64,000 nt of DNA from Paraburkholderia sprentiae WSM5005 (GCF_001865575.2 NZ_CP017563.2:248001-312000); one strand, 5' to 3'; numbered from the stretch's first letter, positions 52,801 to 62,157 are shown. Numbers and translations are program-made. The notes: generated from the sequence alone by a model not told the origin.

Positions 52801-53092
52801 ATGGCCAGTCAGTGTGGAACCTGGTACACCGACGAAACGGCAACGCCGCCCTCGGACCAGATCGAAAAACCCGATCCGTTGGCCGGCACCAACAACTGGT
52901 ACACGCAGGACGGCTACTCGGGCGGCAGCTATAGCAATTGTTCGGACGCGAGCCAGCCCGGCGTCGGCCCGATCCGCCAGTACCTTGAATCGCTGCCCTA
53001 TGATCCCAAGCCGAACTGTGCGTCGACGCACTATTACCTGCTGAACAACTACAACCTGGGATATAACGGCGACGGCGCAGTACTTGACAGAT
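52801..53092 (+). pseudogene. Internal fragment of a PF04185 phosphoesterase-family gene
   Basis: About 97 codons encode a segment typical of Burkholderia secreted phosphoesterase (phospholipase C/acid phosphatase) proteins: NNWYTQDGYSGGSYSNCSDA, QPGVGPIRQYLESLPYDPKP and STHYYLLNNYNLGYNGDGA. The N-terminal catalytic part and everything after GDGA are missing; downstream codons are unrelated and end at 53232. A perfect-looking GGAGG before the ATG is probably fortuitous. Confidence 0.8.
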
Positions 53093-53476
53093 GCGCTTCA
53101 GGAGGACGGCCGTCGCCCTGGGCTCTTAGCCAGCGGGTGGCGCTGTTCTATTTTTATTTTTTGCCTTCTTTTGGAATCGTTGGCAATCCACCACAGATCA
53201 CGACGCACGCTCCGTGCAATGAACAAACTTGACGGTTCGGCTGACCGCGATTCCGACGTCTGGATACCGCGATCGCGGGCCGCTCACCGGCAGCAAATGC
53301 TGCCCATCCAAAGCCAACAGCGAACGCGTTCCGACAAAGGTCTGGTAGCATGCCTTACGCCGGCGCTCGACTTCATTGGTGGATGTCTTTGATGCTAACG
53401 TCGCACAACGCGACGTGAGATTGCACGTGCAACTCAACGCTTTGAAAGAATTGATCGGGTCCTTAAAGGAGTGAAG
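53093..53476. other. Intergenic region, nothing recognised
   Basis: This stretch follows the phosphoesterase fragment and precedes the 36-residue membrane peptide gene. I find no supported gene or strong repeat; it may contain further decayed sequence. Confidence 0.35.
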
Positions 53477-53587
53477 ATGGTAAGTTTCCTGACGCATGCC
53501 GCGTGTCTGTTGGCCGGCGTGGCGATTGGTGTCTTTGCATGCGCACTTTGCGTGGCACGCGCGAGGAGCTCGAAGGACGGCAATTGA
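53477..53587 (+). CDS. 36-residue single-pass membrane peptide
   Basis: ATG at 53477 with an excellent ribosome site (AAAGGAG, five to six bases spacing). The product starts MVSFLTHAACLLAGVAIGVF, has one hydrophobic helix and ends with a basic, polar tail (ARARSSKDGN). Its size and layout recall DUF3789-like small membrane proteins of phage and plasmid origin, but the match is only by eye. Confidence 0.5.
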   Translation: MVSFLTHAACLLAGVAIGVFACALCVARARSSKDGN

Positions 53588-53691
53588 TCTTTTTATAGTC
53601 ACGCGGTGTCTTCGCGAGCCAGCGTGGAGTAAATCGCCGTCTTGCATCGCCCAAACCGCCAGGCGGGCGAACCGTTGTCAGAAAGGAAACC

Positions 53692-53720
53692 GAAGCGGGT
53701 GCCATGTCGGCGCCCGCTTC
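53692..53720 (-). terminator. Terminator of the glycoside hydrolase gene
   Basis: A 12-bp stem, GAAGCGGGTGCC (53692-53703) with GGCGCCCGCTTC (53709-53720) and one wobble pair, has loop ATGTC. Read leftward it is followed by GGTTTCCTTTC. It lies 25 bp past the stop of the hydrolase gene. Confidence 0.7.
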
Positions 53721-53744
53721 GTTCATGAGTTACAGAATAAGGGA

Positions 53745-54986
53745 TTACTTGATGGGCGTTAGGTAAGCACCCGACAGGAAGCGCTGCGAACGCGGAATAG
53801 TCGCAGTGTAGGCCTGAATCGCGGCTGCAAGCTGCGGACGGATCAGATTGCGCTTGTAGTCGTAGATCGAATAGCCGTCGCCTTCGCCATTGCTCGGATC
53901 GCCGTTACGCACGACATACCAGAACGCCTTTGCCACCGAACCCTTGTTCATCAGAATCTTCAACTTGTTGAATGCGGCCGTTTGTCCAGCGTCCGTACGG
54001 TCGGTGCCGTTGTTGGTTTCGGTCAGCCAGATTGGCTTGGCGCCGCTGCTGACGAGGTTCGACACCGTGATCATCAATGCCTGCATCATCATGTCGTAGT
54101 CGCCGGTGCTGAAGTACGGGTGAATGTCGACGACATCGATCGTGGTGTTCAACGGGCTGGAAGCGCTATTCGCGTTGTTACCCATCGACTTGATGTAGTC
54201 GGTCGCCTGGATCAACTGGCTGCCTGCTGGCGGTTGCCAGCCGTTGTTCGGGTACGCCGAGTTGTAGAAGTATGAGATGCCCTGAGTGTGCAGAACCGTT
54301 TTGTACCCCGACTGGCTCTTCGTGTTCAGAATCTGCCTGGCTTCCGAATAGAGCGTCTTGCTGCGATTCAGAATGTAGCCGGAAATACCGTTCGGATCAC
54401 CGTAAGACGGGTCGGAAGCGGAAAACGACCAGTTGGTCTCGTTGAACAACTCGATGTCAGCCGTGAATGGCAGAACAACGTCCATCAGCGAGCCGAAATA
54501 CTTCTTGAATGTCGCGTCGCAGAAGTCGAATCGCGCTGACGATGCGGTCGGCGGATCGTGGGTGGCCGAGCATTGGTACGCGCTGGCAGGCGCGTACATG
54601 CCGACCAGGAAAAGGATCTTCATGCCGCGCGTGCGTGCGGCGTTCAGAAGAGACTTCAGGAAAGCGACTTTGTTTGGGTCTAGCGTGCCGCCATCGGCCA
54701 GTGTCATGAACTCCCACGAGACGCCGAGGCGAACCGTGCCGACGCCCAGTCCGGCAATCAGATCCAGGTCCCTCGAACATTCACTCAGCGCCGTCTGATC
54801 CGCACTCCAGAGATTGCAATTGACGTCCATTGCGAAGCGGTCCCTGCCACTGCCAGTTGGCGGCGGCTGAAGTGCGACGAGTTGCTTTAGCGAGGCGGTG
54901 GCAGAACCTGCCCCGGCGAGCGTCGGCATTGGTTGGGTGCACACCAGTGTCAGAGCGACGCATAGGGAGAAGAGTCTGAGTTTCAT
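53745..54986 (-). CDS. Secreted clan-A-like glycoside hydrolase
   Basis: A 413-residue protein with a signal peptide (LFSLCVALTLVCTQPMPTLAG). The TIM-barrel layout of GH-A enzymes is visible: VGTVRLGVSWEFM early, acid/base candidate ADIELFNETNW (E183) after strand 4, DVVDIHPYFS after strand 6, and nucleophile candidate KPIWLTETNNG (E323) at strand 7. The spacing of about 140 residues between glutamates fits GH5/GH39/GH42-type retaining enzymes. Four N-terminal cysteines suggest a periplasmic or secreted enzyme. It lies near exopolysaccharide genes and may trim that glycan (inference). Confidence 0.75.
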   Translation of the reverse strand: MKLRLFSLCVALTLVCTQPMPTLAGAGSATASLKQLVALQPPPTGSGRDRFAMDVNCNLWSADQTALSECSRDLDLIAGLGVGTVRLGVSWEFMTLADGGTLDPNKVAFLKSLLNAARTRGMKILFLVGMYAPASAYQCSATHDPPTASSARFDFCDATFKKYFGSLMDVVLPFTADIELFNETNWSFSASDPSYGDPNGISGYILNRSKTLYSEARQILNTKSQSGYKTVLHTQGISYFYNSAYPNNGWQPPAGSQLIQATDYIKSMGNNANSASSPLNTTIDVVDIHPYFSTGDYDMMMQALMITVSNLVSSGAKPIWLTETNNGTDRTDAGQTAAFNKLKILMNKGSVAKAFWYVVRNGDPSNGEGDGYSIYDYKRNLIRPQLAAAIQAYTATIPRSQRFLSGAYLTPIK

Positions 54987-55517
54987 GGCTCGACTATAAA
55001 CTTCTACCGACTCATGCTGGCACGGAAACGCTGAAGTTACGTGCGGCGATGAACATCAATCGCTAAAGCAGTGGCATCGCTGATCCAGACAAGTCAAACG
55101 CGTGTGTCCAACCGACGCTGGCATCACGATCACAAAATATCTGGCACGGCGAACATTGCGAATTGCGAACAAACTCGCATAACGCGATTTTTATCTGAAC
55201 GCGTTAATTACGAAGATTGCTGCAGTGCTCGCATTGAGGAAAGTATAAAGACGGTCGACTACTGCACAGGAAAATAAAAGCAGTTTTATTGAAGGTATAA
55301 GAGCAATGTGACCAAACCCACAGAGTGCAGCAAGTCGCGGACCTGATACCACCATCTCACGCAAGTTCCCTGCTACGCTTGGAAATGTCACAGATTCGCC
55401 AACAAAACGCGAACAAAGCCGTCGCGCGAGTCGCGCACATTATTGACCAGTATCGCGCGTCGACAAATGGCGACGCGTCATCCTGCAGGCCGTTAGATAT
55501 TCGGGGAAATGATTGCC
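54987..55517. other. Intergenic region before the copper oxidase operon
   Basis: 531 bp that are AT-richer than the flanking genes. It must hold the divergent promoters of the glycoside hydrolase gene and the Sco gene. Short open frames here lack ribosome sites. I see no strong palindrome. Confidence 0.4.
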
Positions 55518-56162
55518 ATGTTTCGTCAATCCGCTCGGACTCGCGCGGCGGTATGTGCGCGCGCGCCAATTCAGAATTCGAGGCGCCGTGCGTTGCTGCG
55601 CGGCGTATCAGCAGCAGCGTTAACCGGCGTGTCCTTCCCGGGGTTTGCACAGCACGCAAGCATAGGAGTCGTTACGCCGCCCGTTCGTCTCGGTGACGTC
55701 TGGCTGGTTGATCAAAGCGGCCGGAAACAGCTGCTAAGCGATTTGTTGCATCGAAAAGTGACTGCGATGCAGACGATTTACACAGGATGCACTTCAGTGT
55801 GTCCTTTGCAGGGTGCGTTGTTTAGCGCCGTGCAGCAACGCATATCACAGCTTCACACTCGCTATCCGGTTCAGTTGGTGTCGATCGGAATCGATCCGCT
55901 TTCCGACTCGCCAACCGCGCTGCATGCGTGGCTCAAGCGCTTTCAGGCCGGACCTGAGTGGCGGGCGGCCACACCGACGTTGCAGGACGTCGACGGGATG
56001 CGCGTCGCACTTTCGGGGAGTACGCTGCCGCTCGGCAACATTGCCGATCATTCGACGCAGATCTACTGCTTCGACGCGGACGGGATGTTGCGCTGGCGCA
56101 GCGACGACTTGCCTCGCGCAGATCAGGTTTGCGATGTACTGGGCGCATTAGCGCGCGTATAG
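55518..56162 (+). CDS. SCO1/SenC-family copper chaperone
   Basis: A 214-residue protein; I prefer the ATG at 55518 (GGGGAAA at good spacing) over 55509. A Tat-like signal (NSRRRALLRGVSAAALTG) leads to a thioredoxin fold with copper ligands C91 and C95 in YTGCTSVCPLQGALF and a C-terminal histidine in NIADHSTQIYCF. Sco proteins bind Cu(I)/Cu(II) and metallate cytochrome oxidase or other cuproenzymes. Here the next gene, 17 bp downstream, encodes a copper radical oxidase, its likely client. Confidence 0.9.
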   Translation: MFRQSARTRAAVCARAPIQNSRRRALLRGVSAAALTGVSFPGFAQHASIGVVTPPVRLGDVWLVDQSGRKQLLSDLLHRKVTAMQTIYTGCTSVCPLQGALFSAVQQRISQLHTRYPVQLVSIGIDPLSDSPTALHAWLKRFQAGPEWRAATPTLQDVDGMRVALSGSTLPLGNIADHSTQIYCFDADGMLRWRSDDLPRADQVCDVLGALARV

Positions 56163-56179
56163 CTTATTGGATCGAGGCC

Positions 56180-58138
56180 ATGTCAAAAAATAGATCGTCA
56201 AAGGTTATTTGCCAAATGTTCGACAGGTTCGTGAGAGCGCTGCTGCTAATCTCAGTCATGTCGACACTTTCAGCATTGTCCACGGCTGCCGACGCGCAGA
56301 CGTCGAGCACGCTTACGGTCAACGGTACGACCTTGTGCGCGGACGTCAACGCCGAATCGAAAACGCCTGGTGCGTTGGTTATCGAGTGGACGTGCAACGG
56401 CGGAAATAACCAGCATTGGACATTGACGCAGAACAACGGGCTCTATCAGTTCGTCAACGTCAACAGCAACCTTTGCCTCGACATCTACGGTGTCAGCACG
56501 GACGCCGGCGCTGGGGCGGACCAGTGGACCTGCAATGGCCAGGCGAATCAAAGCTTTCAGTTGATCCCGCAAGGTGGCGGCTTTGCAATCGTCGCGTCGC
56601 AGAGTCACCTGTGTCTGGCTGTTGCCAGCCTCACGGCGCAGGGCTCGCAGATAACGCAGCAGCCTTGCAGCGGAGCCCCTCTGCAGACGTGGCAGATCAG
56701 TGGCATGACCGCGAAAACATTGCCGGCGAAGTGGACTACACCCTATAACCTGTCGATCGTGCCGGCAGCTGCGGCGAATCTGCCCGATGGCACCGTGGTA
56801 GTGTGGTCCTCCGACCAGAAGCTGGACTTTACGGCTGGCGAAGTGACCCCCGGCAACACATACACCGCAATCTTTAACCCGACTACCGGCACGAGCAAAC
56901 AGGTTTTCGTGACGAATACCGGCCACGATATGTTCTGCCCGGGCATCGTCAATCTTCCGGATGGCCGTATTTACGTCACTGGTGGCTCGAGCAGCGACGC
57001 GACGAGTTTCTACACGCCTTCGACTGGAAAATGGTCGTCAGGTCCTCTAATGAAAATTCCGCGCGCCTACCACGGCAGCGTAACGTTGAGCAATGGCAAC
57101 GTATTCCTGGTGGGCGGCTCGTGGAACGGAGGCGAGGGCGGCAAGACCGGCGAAACCTGGTCATCCAGTACGGGTTGGCAGCTCAATAGCGCCATTCTCG
57201 CCGACTACATCCTCACGAATGACGCGGCTGGTATTTTTCGCTCAGACAATCATGCATGGCTGTTTGCGGTGGCAAATGGGCGAGTCTTCCACGCCGGTCC
57301 GAGCGTTGCCATGCACTGGTTCGATACCGCCGGCGGGGGCAGCGTGACGCCTGCCGGCAACCGGGGCAGCGATACCGATGCGATGAACGGCAACGCCGTT
57401 ATGTACGATATCGGCAAAATCCTGGCTGTAGGCGGTGCACCGAGCTACGAGTATTCCAACGCGACTGCGGACGCCACGCTAATCGACATCAGCAGCGGCA
57501 CCGCGGTGACGCAAACGCTTACGCCGATGAATTACCGCCGCGCCTTTAACACCAGCGTGGTCTTGCCGAACGGTCAGGTGGTAGTCCTAGGTGGAGAGGC
57601 GTTCCCGGTAACGTTTTCGGACGACACCGCGGTGCTGGCGCCAGAGTTGTGGGACCCTGCCACCAAGACTTTCTCGGTGCTCCCGCCGCAAGCCGTGCCG
57701 CGTAACTATCACAGCATCGCACTGCTGTTGTCGGACGGTCGCGTACTGAGTGGTGGCGGTGGACTGTGCGGAAGCTGCTCGACAAACCATACGAACCTCG
57801 AAATACTGACGCCGCCCTACCTGCTCAACGCGGACGGCTCGGCGGCAACACGACCGACCCTCACAGCCGCGCCCACTACGGCACAGCTCGGGACATCGAT
57901 CGCCGTAACGGGCAGCAGTGGCATCACGGCCTTTGCGTTGATGCGCATGTCTTCGTCGACCCACGCGGTCAACAACGAGCAGCGGCGTGTACCCGTGACT
58001 TTCACGGTAGGAACGGCGGGCGAATATCTGATCAATATTCCTTCAGATCCGGGTGTCGTCGTGCCGGGTTACTACATGCTGTTTGGTCTGAACGCGAAGG
58101 GTGTGCCCAGCGTGTCGCGCACGGTGCAGATCCAATGA
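56180..58138 (+). CDS. Galactose-oxidase-type copper radical oxidase with N-terminal ricin lectin domain
   Basis: A 652-residue secreted protein from the ATG at 56180 (56216 also possible). Residues 15-40 are a signal peptide. A ricin-type lectin domain at 42-172 shows QHW, QSF and QTW repeats. A kelch propeller and C-terminal DUF1929 domain follow. All active-site residues of Fusarium galactose oxidase are present: C253 (HDMFCPG) and Y297 (PRAYHGS) for the Tyr-Cys cofactor, stacking W315 (GGSWNGG), Y510-H511 (PRNYHSIALLL) and H595 (SSTHAVNNEQRR). It should oxidise primary alcohols of sugars to aldehydes with O2. Lies between Sco and cytochrome genes. Confidence 0.92.
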   Translation: MSKNRSSKVICQMFDRFVRALLLISVMSTLSALSTAADAQTSSTLTVNGTTLCADVNAESKTPGALVIEWTCNGGNNQHWTLTQNNGLYQFVNVNSNLCLDIYGVSTDAGAGADQWTCNGQANQSFQLIPQGGGFAIVASQSHLCLAVASLTAQGSQITQQPCSGAPLQTWQISGMTAKTLPAKWTTPYNLSIVPAAAANLPDGTVVVWSSDQKLDFTAGEVTPGNTYTAIFNPTTGTSKQVFVTNTGHDMFCPGIVNLPDGRIYVTGGSSSDATSFYTPSTGKWSSGPLMKIPRAYHGSVTLSNGNVFLVGGSWNGGEGGKTGETWSSSTGWQLNSAILADYILTNDAAGIFRSDNHAWLFAVANGRVFHAGPSVAMHWFDTAGGGSVTPAGNRGSDTDAMNGNAVMYDIGKILAVGGAPSYEYSNATADATLIDISSGTAVTQTLTPMNYRRAFNTSVVLPNGQVVVLGGEAFPVTFSDDTAVLAPELWDPATKTFSVLPPQAVPRNYHSIALLLSDGRVLSGGGGLCGSCSTNHTNLEILTPPYLLNADGSAATRPTLTAAPTTAQLGTSIAVTGSSGITAFALMRMSSSTHAVNNEQRRVPVTFTVGTAGEYLINIPSDPGVVVPGYYMLFGLNAKGVPSVSRTVQIQ

Positions 58139-58581
58139 TGGCACTACGGTTACGCGGTACCGCAACGCGTGCGGCTCTAGCACTGGCACTCGCTGCGGCG
58201 TGCAGCACGTATGTTGCGCACGCCGCGCCGCTTTGTCGGCCGAACGAACTTGGCTGCTCGATCTTTAACGGGCAGCATGTGCTCGAGGCGCAATTGCGCG
58301 ACGACGATCATAAGTTGCCCGGCTCGACCACCCGTTGCGCCAACTGCCACTCGCAAACCGGCGCGGCCGACGGATTCGCGCCACCCTTGACCGCCGCCAC
58401 CCTGCTTCCCGCCAGGAGTCGAAGAGGCGGTCCGGCGAGTAATTACGATCAAGCATCCTTCTGCACGGCGCTGAGAGAAGGCATCGACCCAGCCAATGTG
58501 ATGTTGCGCAAAGCCATGCCTCATTACCACATATCCGATACAGAGTGCTCTGCGCTGTGGCATTTCATTACGAAACCGTAG
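58138..58581 (+). CDS. Small c-type cytochrome coupled to the copper oxidase
   Basis: A 147-residue exported protein (signal RAALALALAAACSTYVAHAA) with one haem c site CANCH (C67, C70, H71) and a methionine ligand candidate in LRKAMPHYHIS. Its ATG overlaps the oxidase stop (ATGA), so translation is coupled. The pattern FNGQHVLEAQLRDDDHKLPGS at the front is unlike standard class I cytochromes. It may activate the oxidase by one-electron oxidation or carry electrons from it; both are inference. Confidence 0.87.
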   Translation: MALRLRGTATRAALALALAAACSTYVAHAAPLCRPNELGCSIFNGQHVLEAQLRDDDHKLPGSTTRCANCHSQTGAADGFAPPLTAATLLPARSRRGGPASNYDQASFCTALREGIDPANVMLRKAMPHYHISDTECSALWHFITKP

Positions 58582-59069
58582 CGACGTTGCCTGCAGTTGC
58601 AGGAGTTTCCGCGTCTGTCGTGGCGACACGCATCGGTTATAGACGTATGGCGCGTGGCCTGTTCAGACAAGAATAAACGCTGGCGTAAGGCGCGAAAAAC
58701 GTCTGATAAGAAATGAGTGTGACGTGGCAGTTAATTGTCATAAAAAGGTGTGTTCGTTACTAAGGAGAATTAACGACAGTCAGTGCGTTCGAAGCGCTTA
58801 TTCGAATAACGCGGACTCCACGCAACACGCGACTCGGTATTTTAACGACGTGTCGCGATCCAACTGCAAGATGGCGTAAGTATGCGTGATCGATAATATT
58901 TTGACTGCCGGCGGAGTGTTACGATGATTGTGAGTCCGAAACAACATTAAGGATCTGAGGCCGTAACAGACCCTTCTTTGCTACTGCCCCGTGCGCGTAG
59001 CCCCACATTTCGCCTTGGCGTCCTCGCCGGTGCTATCCCCAGCGGTGGCTGCATCTTTAAGGAGATAAC
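58582..59069. promoter_or_regulatory. Long leader region of the exopolysaccharide operon
   Basis: 488 bp without a supported gene. The middle (58680-58960) is AT-richer and should hold the promoter of the glycosyltransferase operon, with a long untranslated leader. No palindrome, attenuator or T-tract hairpin is obvious. Confidence 0.4.
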
Positions 59070-59798
59070 ATGTTTGATTCTGACGCCGCCGCGGATCCGA
59101 AGCTGGACGACACGCGTCTCGATGTCGATCTAAAGCAGGGCGCCTCCGATCATTCAAATACGGCGAACGCGGATTCTCTATTTGTCCGGTGGGACGACGT
59201 GATGAAGAGAACCATGGACGTCTGTGTTGCTTCCATCCTGCTTGTTCTGCTTTTACCAGTGCTAGTCATTATCGCGTTGGCGGTGATGCGCGACAAAGGA
59301 AACGCTGTTTATGGTCACCCTAGAATCGGCCGTGGCGGACGTACCTTCAAATGCCTGAAGTTTCGCTCTATGGTGATGAATTCGGACAAGGTTCTTGCAG
59401 AGTTGCTCGCAACCGATCCGCGGGCTCGCGCGGAATGGGAACGTGACTTCAAGCTGAAGAACGATATCCGTATTACCCCGGTGGGACGCATCTTGCGTAA
59501 GACGAGTCTCGACGAGTTGCCGCAGCTCTGGAATGTGCTGCGTGGTGAGATGAGCCTGGTTGGCCCCCGGCCCGTGGTCCAGAAAGAACTGGTGCGATAC
59601 GGACGCGACGTGCGCTACTACCTCGCGCTGAAGCCGGGAATAACGGGCTTGTGGCAAGTGAGCGGGCGCAACGATGTCGACTATCCGACGCGGGTTGCGC
59701 TCGACGTCAAATATGCAATGAACCGCTCGCTGGCGTTCGACATCGGCATTCTCCTGAGGACCGTCAAAGTCGTCTTTGCAAAAGACGGAGCTTACTAG
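59070..59798 (+). CDS. Undecaprenyl-phosphate sugar phosphotransferase (ExoY-like)
   Basis: A 242-residue protein with AAGGAGAT before the ATG. It has a single hydrophobic anchor at about 48-72 (ASILLVLLLPVLVIIALAVM) and the catalytic bacterial sugar transferase domain: KCLKFRSMVMNSDKV, KTSLDELPQLWNVLRGEM, SLVGPRPVV and ALKPGITGLWQVSGR. Lacking the five-helix WcaJ N-terminus, it is of the short ExoY class. It loads the first sugar-1-phosphate on undecaprenyl phosphate, starting repeat-unit assembly of an exopolysaccharide. Confidence 0.92.
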   Translation: MFDSDAAADPKLDDTRLDVDLKQGASDHSNTANADSLFVRWDDVMKRTMDVCVASILLVLLLPVLVIIALAVMRDKGNAVYGHPRIGRGGRTFKCLKFRSMVMNSDKVLAELLATDPRARAEWERDFKLKNDIRITPVGRILRKTSLDELPQLWNVLRGEMSLVGPRPVVQKELVRYGRDVRYYLALKPGITGLWQVSGRNDVDYPTRVALDVKYAMNRSLAFDIGILLRTVKVVFAKDGAY

Positions 59799-59905
59799 GC
59801 CGCGATCCAATTCGTCGCGCGCGGCAGATAGTACGCTTTCGCCGATCACGCCGACGAATTGCCAATGGCCTTCGCCAAGGATGCACAGTTCATGAGAGAA
59901 ATGCC

Positions 59906-61030
59906 ATGAGAATAGTCCACGTGGTTGAATCGACCGCTACGGGAACGCTGATGGTAGTCAGCACACTTGCGACCCGCCTCGTCAAGGAAGGTCACGAGGT
60001 CTATGTGATTTATTCAAAACGGGAAGAAACGCCAAAGAATCTGCATTCGATGTTCCATCCGGGTGTGGTTCTCGAACATCTTCAGATGAAAGGTCCGTCG
60101 CTGACGAGCATATTGTCCAAGCTGCGTCGGCAACTCGCGGAATTGGATCCTGACGTCGTTCATATGCACTCGTCGTTTGCCGGGTTTTTCGGACGAGTTT
60201 CGACCTTATTCAGTCTTCCTTCCACCGCATTTTTATATAGCCCGCATTGCATCTCTTTCGTCAGGCGCGACGTTGGCAAACTGAAGCGCTATTGCTTTGC
60301 CGCGCTGGAGTGGCTTGCGAGTGTAAAAGCTTGCACGTATGTCGGTTGCTCCGAAAGTGAATGCTTCGCGATCCGACGTCACCTTTGGCGAGACGCCGTG
60401 CTGATCGAAAATGCGATAGACAAGGCCGTTGCCGTTCAGGCGGACCATCATCCGGGAAGCGCAAGAAAAACCGACGCGGGAAACAAGCGCCGAATCGTAA
60501 CGGTAGGTGGAATTCGCGTGCAAAAGAATCCCCAACTCTTCGCTGAGATTGCACGTTTATTGGATCGCGATGGAGTCGAGCTCGTATGGATTGGCGACGG
60601 CGACGCGGACCTGAAGAGAATGCTCATCGACGCGGGCGTACGGGTGACTGGATGGGTCGCGCGCTCGGAAGTGATCGAAGCGGTGGCGCAGGCGGACATC
60701 TATCTGTCGACGGCGGCGTGGGAAGGCATGCCGATCTCCCTGATCGAAGCCATGACGCTCGGCACGCCGGTGGTGGCAACGGATTGCGCTGGCAACACCG
60801 ACACCGTTCGTCATGAATCGACCGGTGTTCTTTATCGAACCGCTGCGCAGGCGTCGTCGCTGATCGACAGAATAATGGCGGACGACGTGTTCCGGGAAAA
60901 ACTTGCACGCGGCGCGCAACAGGAAGCGCGCAGCCGATTCAGCGAAGACCGCTTTTACAACGATATGGTGCAGTTGTATTCGGCCCTGCTCAAAGGCATA
61001 CGTCAGGGGCGTCCGGCGCTGAGCGAATAG
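59906..61030 (+). CDS. GT4-family glycosyltransferase
   Basis: A 374-residue protein from the ATG at 59906 (MRIVHVVESTATGTLMVVST). The GT-B fold shows DVVHMHSSFAGFFGRV, RRIVTVGGIRVQKNPQLFAEI (donor domain start) and the E-x7-E motif AAWEGMPISLIEAMTLGTPVVAT. It adds a nucleotide-sugar-derived residue to the lipid-linked repeat unit in the cytoplasm. It follows the ExoY-like gene by about 100 bp in the same direction. Confidence 0.9.
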   Translation: MRIVHVVESTATGTLMVVSTLATRLVKEGHEVYVIYSKREETPKNLHSMFHPGVVLEHLQMKGPSLTSILSKLRRQLAELDPDVVHMHSSFAGFFGRVSTLFSLPSTAFLYSPHCISFVRRDVGKLKRYCFAALEWLASVKACTYVGCSESECFAIRRHLWRDAVLIENAIDKAVAVQADHHPGSARKTDAGNKRRIVTVGGIRVQKNPQLFAEIARLLDRDGVELVWIGDGDADLKRMLIDAGVRVTGWVARSEVIEAVAQADIYLSTAAWEGMPISLIEAMTLGTPVVATDCAGNTDTVRHESTGVLYRTAAQASSLIDRIMADDVFREKLARGAQQEARSRFSEDRFYNDMVQLYSALLKGIRQGRPALSE

Positions 61031-61133
61031 TTGGGGAGAGAGGGGTGGCCTAACGCAGAGGGAGCGGCGCGGGTACGTAGCTGTTCAGGAATATCAGGAA
61101 TTGGTTTGCACGCGTGAACGCACAAACCATCTT

Positions 61134-62060
61134 TCATTTTTGAAGTCGCGCGAGGTAGCGATCCACCCCCGAAGCGGCGATCACATTCGTCCACCGCAGA
61201 TGCAGTAGTGTGGAAGGATCATTCAGCGGCACCATGTCGCGATGGAGATGGGAGATGCTGGAGAACACATTCGGGCCCGTCACCTTGCATTGAATGCCGA
61301 ACTCGGCGACGGCGTTCAGGTTTGATGGCGAGTCATTGCAGATGATTCTTTTGCCAAGCGCGGCGTACTCCAGTAGTTTGGTAGGCGTTTGGACGTTATA
61401 CGGACGCCTGTACGGAATGGTGGAAATGGCGACATCGCAATTGCGCACCACCGCGAGTGCGTCGCGCTGCGCGAGACGTCCCGTGAATACCACGCCTGGC
61501 GAGCGAAGATACGAGTCCGAGATCTCTTTCTCGACCGGGCCGATTAACACGAGCGTGTCCGACGCTTGCTTTGCGGCCAGGAAATCGGCGATCAGGTTGT
61601 CAAAGCCGCGTTCCCGCGTTATCTCGCCCAGGTAACAATACGTGCCGGTGGGGAGCGATTGATTGCGGTTCGCGCCCGTCGCGAAGATCCAGTCCGGCAC
61701 GCCCATTGGCAGGAAGACGGTATCTACGCAGTCGTCGAAGCCCATCATTGCGCGCATCGACTCGTTCTGGAAAATTCTCAGGTCGGGGCGCGGGTGGAAT
61801 TTCTTCTTGATGCTGTCCTTCAGCACCGGATAGCGACCGACTGACAGCGAGCGATAATCGTGAATCACGAATTTCGCGGTCGGGGTTCTCGGGTAGAAGC
61901 CCATGATGCACCAAAGAACGTGGTCCTCGGGATTTTTGATCCGCCGATACTCGCTCGGCGTGCCCGAAGAAACGTTGCATCCGTTCCCCGAAAAATATTT
62001 GGTGTAGGCATCTATCTCTGGGTAATTCGCCTTGCCAGGATGAAGGATGAATATCTGCAT
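61134..62060 (-). CDS. Glycosyltransferase, tandem paralogue A
   Basis: A 308-residue protein starting MQIFILHPGKANYPEIDAY. GT-B features include CYLGEITRERGFDNLI, VVFTGRLAQRDALAVVRNCD and the donor motif TPTKLLEYAALGKRIICNDSPS. It is closely similar along its whole length to the gene at 62158-63102 (shared IMGFYP, FVIHDYRSLSVG, LRIFQN, LPMGVP), showing a tandem duplication. No signal peptide. Probably adds sugars to the same glycan as the forward cluster, which it faces convergently. Confidence 0.85.
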   Translation of the reverse strand: MQIFILHPGKANYPEIDAYTKYFSGNGCNVSSGTPSEYRRIKNPEDHVLWCIMGFYPRTPTAKFVIHDYRSLSVGRYPVLKDSIKKKFHPRPDLRIFQNESMRAMMGFDDCVDTVFLPMGVPDWIFATGANRNQSLPTGTYCYLGEITRERGFDNLIADFLAAKQASDTLVLIGPVEKEISDSYLRSPGVVFTGRLAQRDALAVVRNCDVAISTIPYRRPYNVQTPTKLLEYAALGKRIICNDSPSNLNAVAEFGIQCKVTGPNVFSSISHLHRDMVPLNDPSTLLHLRWTNVIAASGVDRYLARLQK

Positions 62061-62157
62061 TTCTGTTCCGAGAGTCTAGTAGGGTCGCTGCGTCTGAACA
62101 GATTGCCGCCGTCGGGGCAAAAGCTCTGCTGGGAGGAAAGTCTCGCTGATGAACCAG

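Noticed and set aside
55071..55277. 68-codon frame between the glycosidase and Sco genes
   Set aside because: No ribosome site, no signal or domain; likely chance in an AT-richer promoter region.
58594..58610. CCTGCAGTTGCAGG hairpin after the cytochrome gene
   Set aside because: Six-base arms with a two-base loop and no T tract; not a credible terminator.
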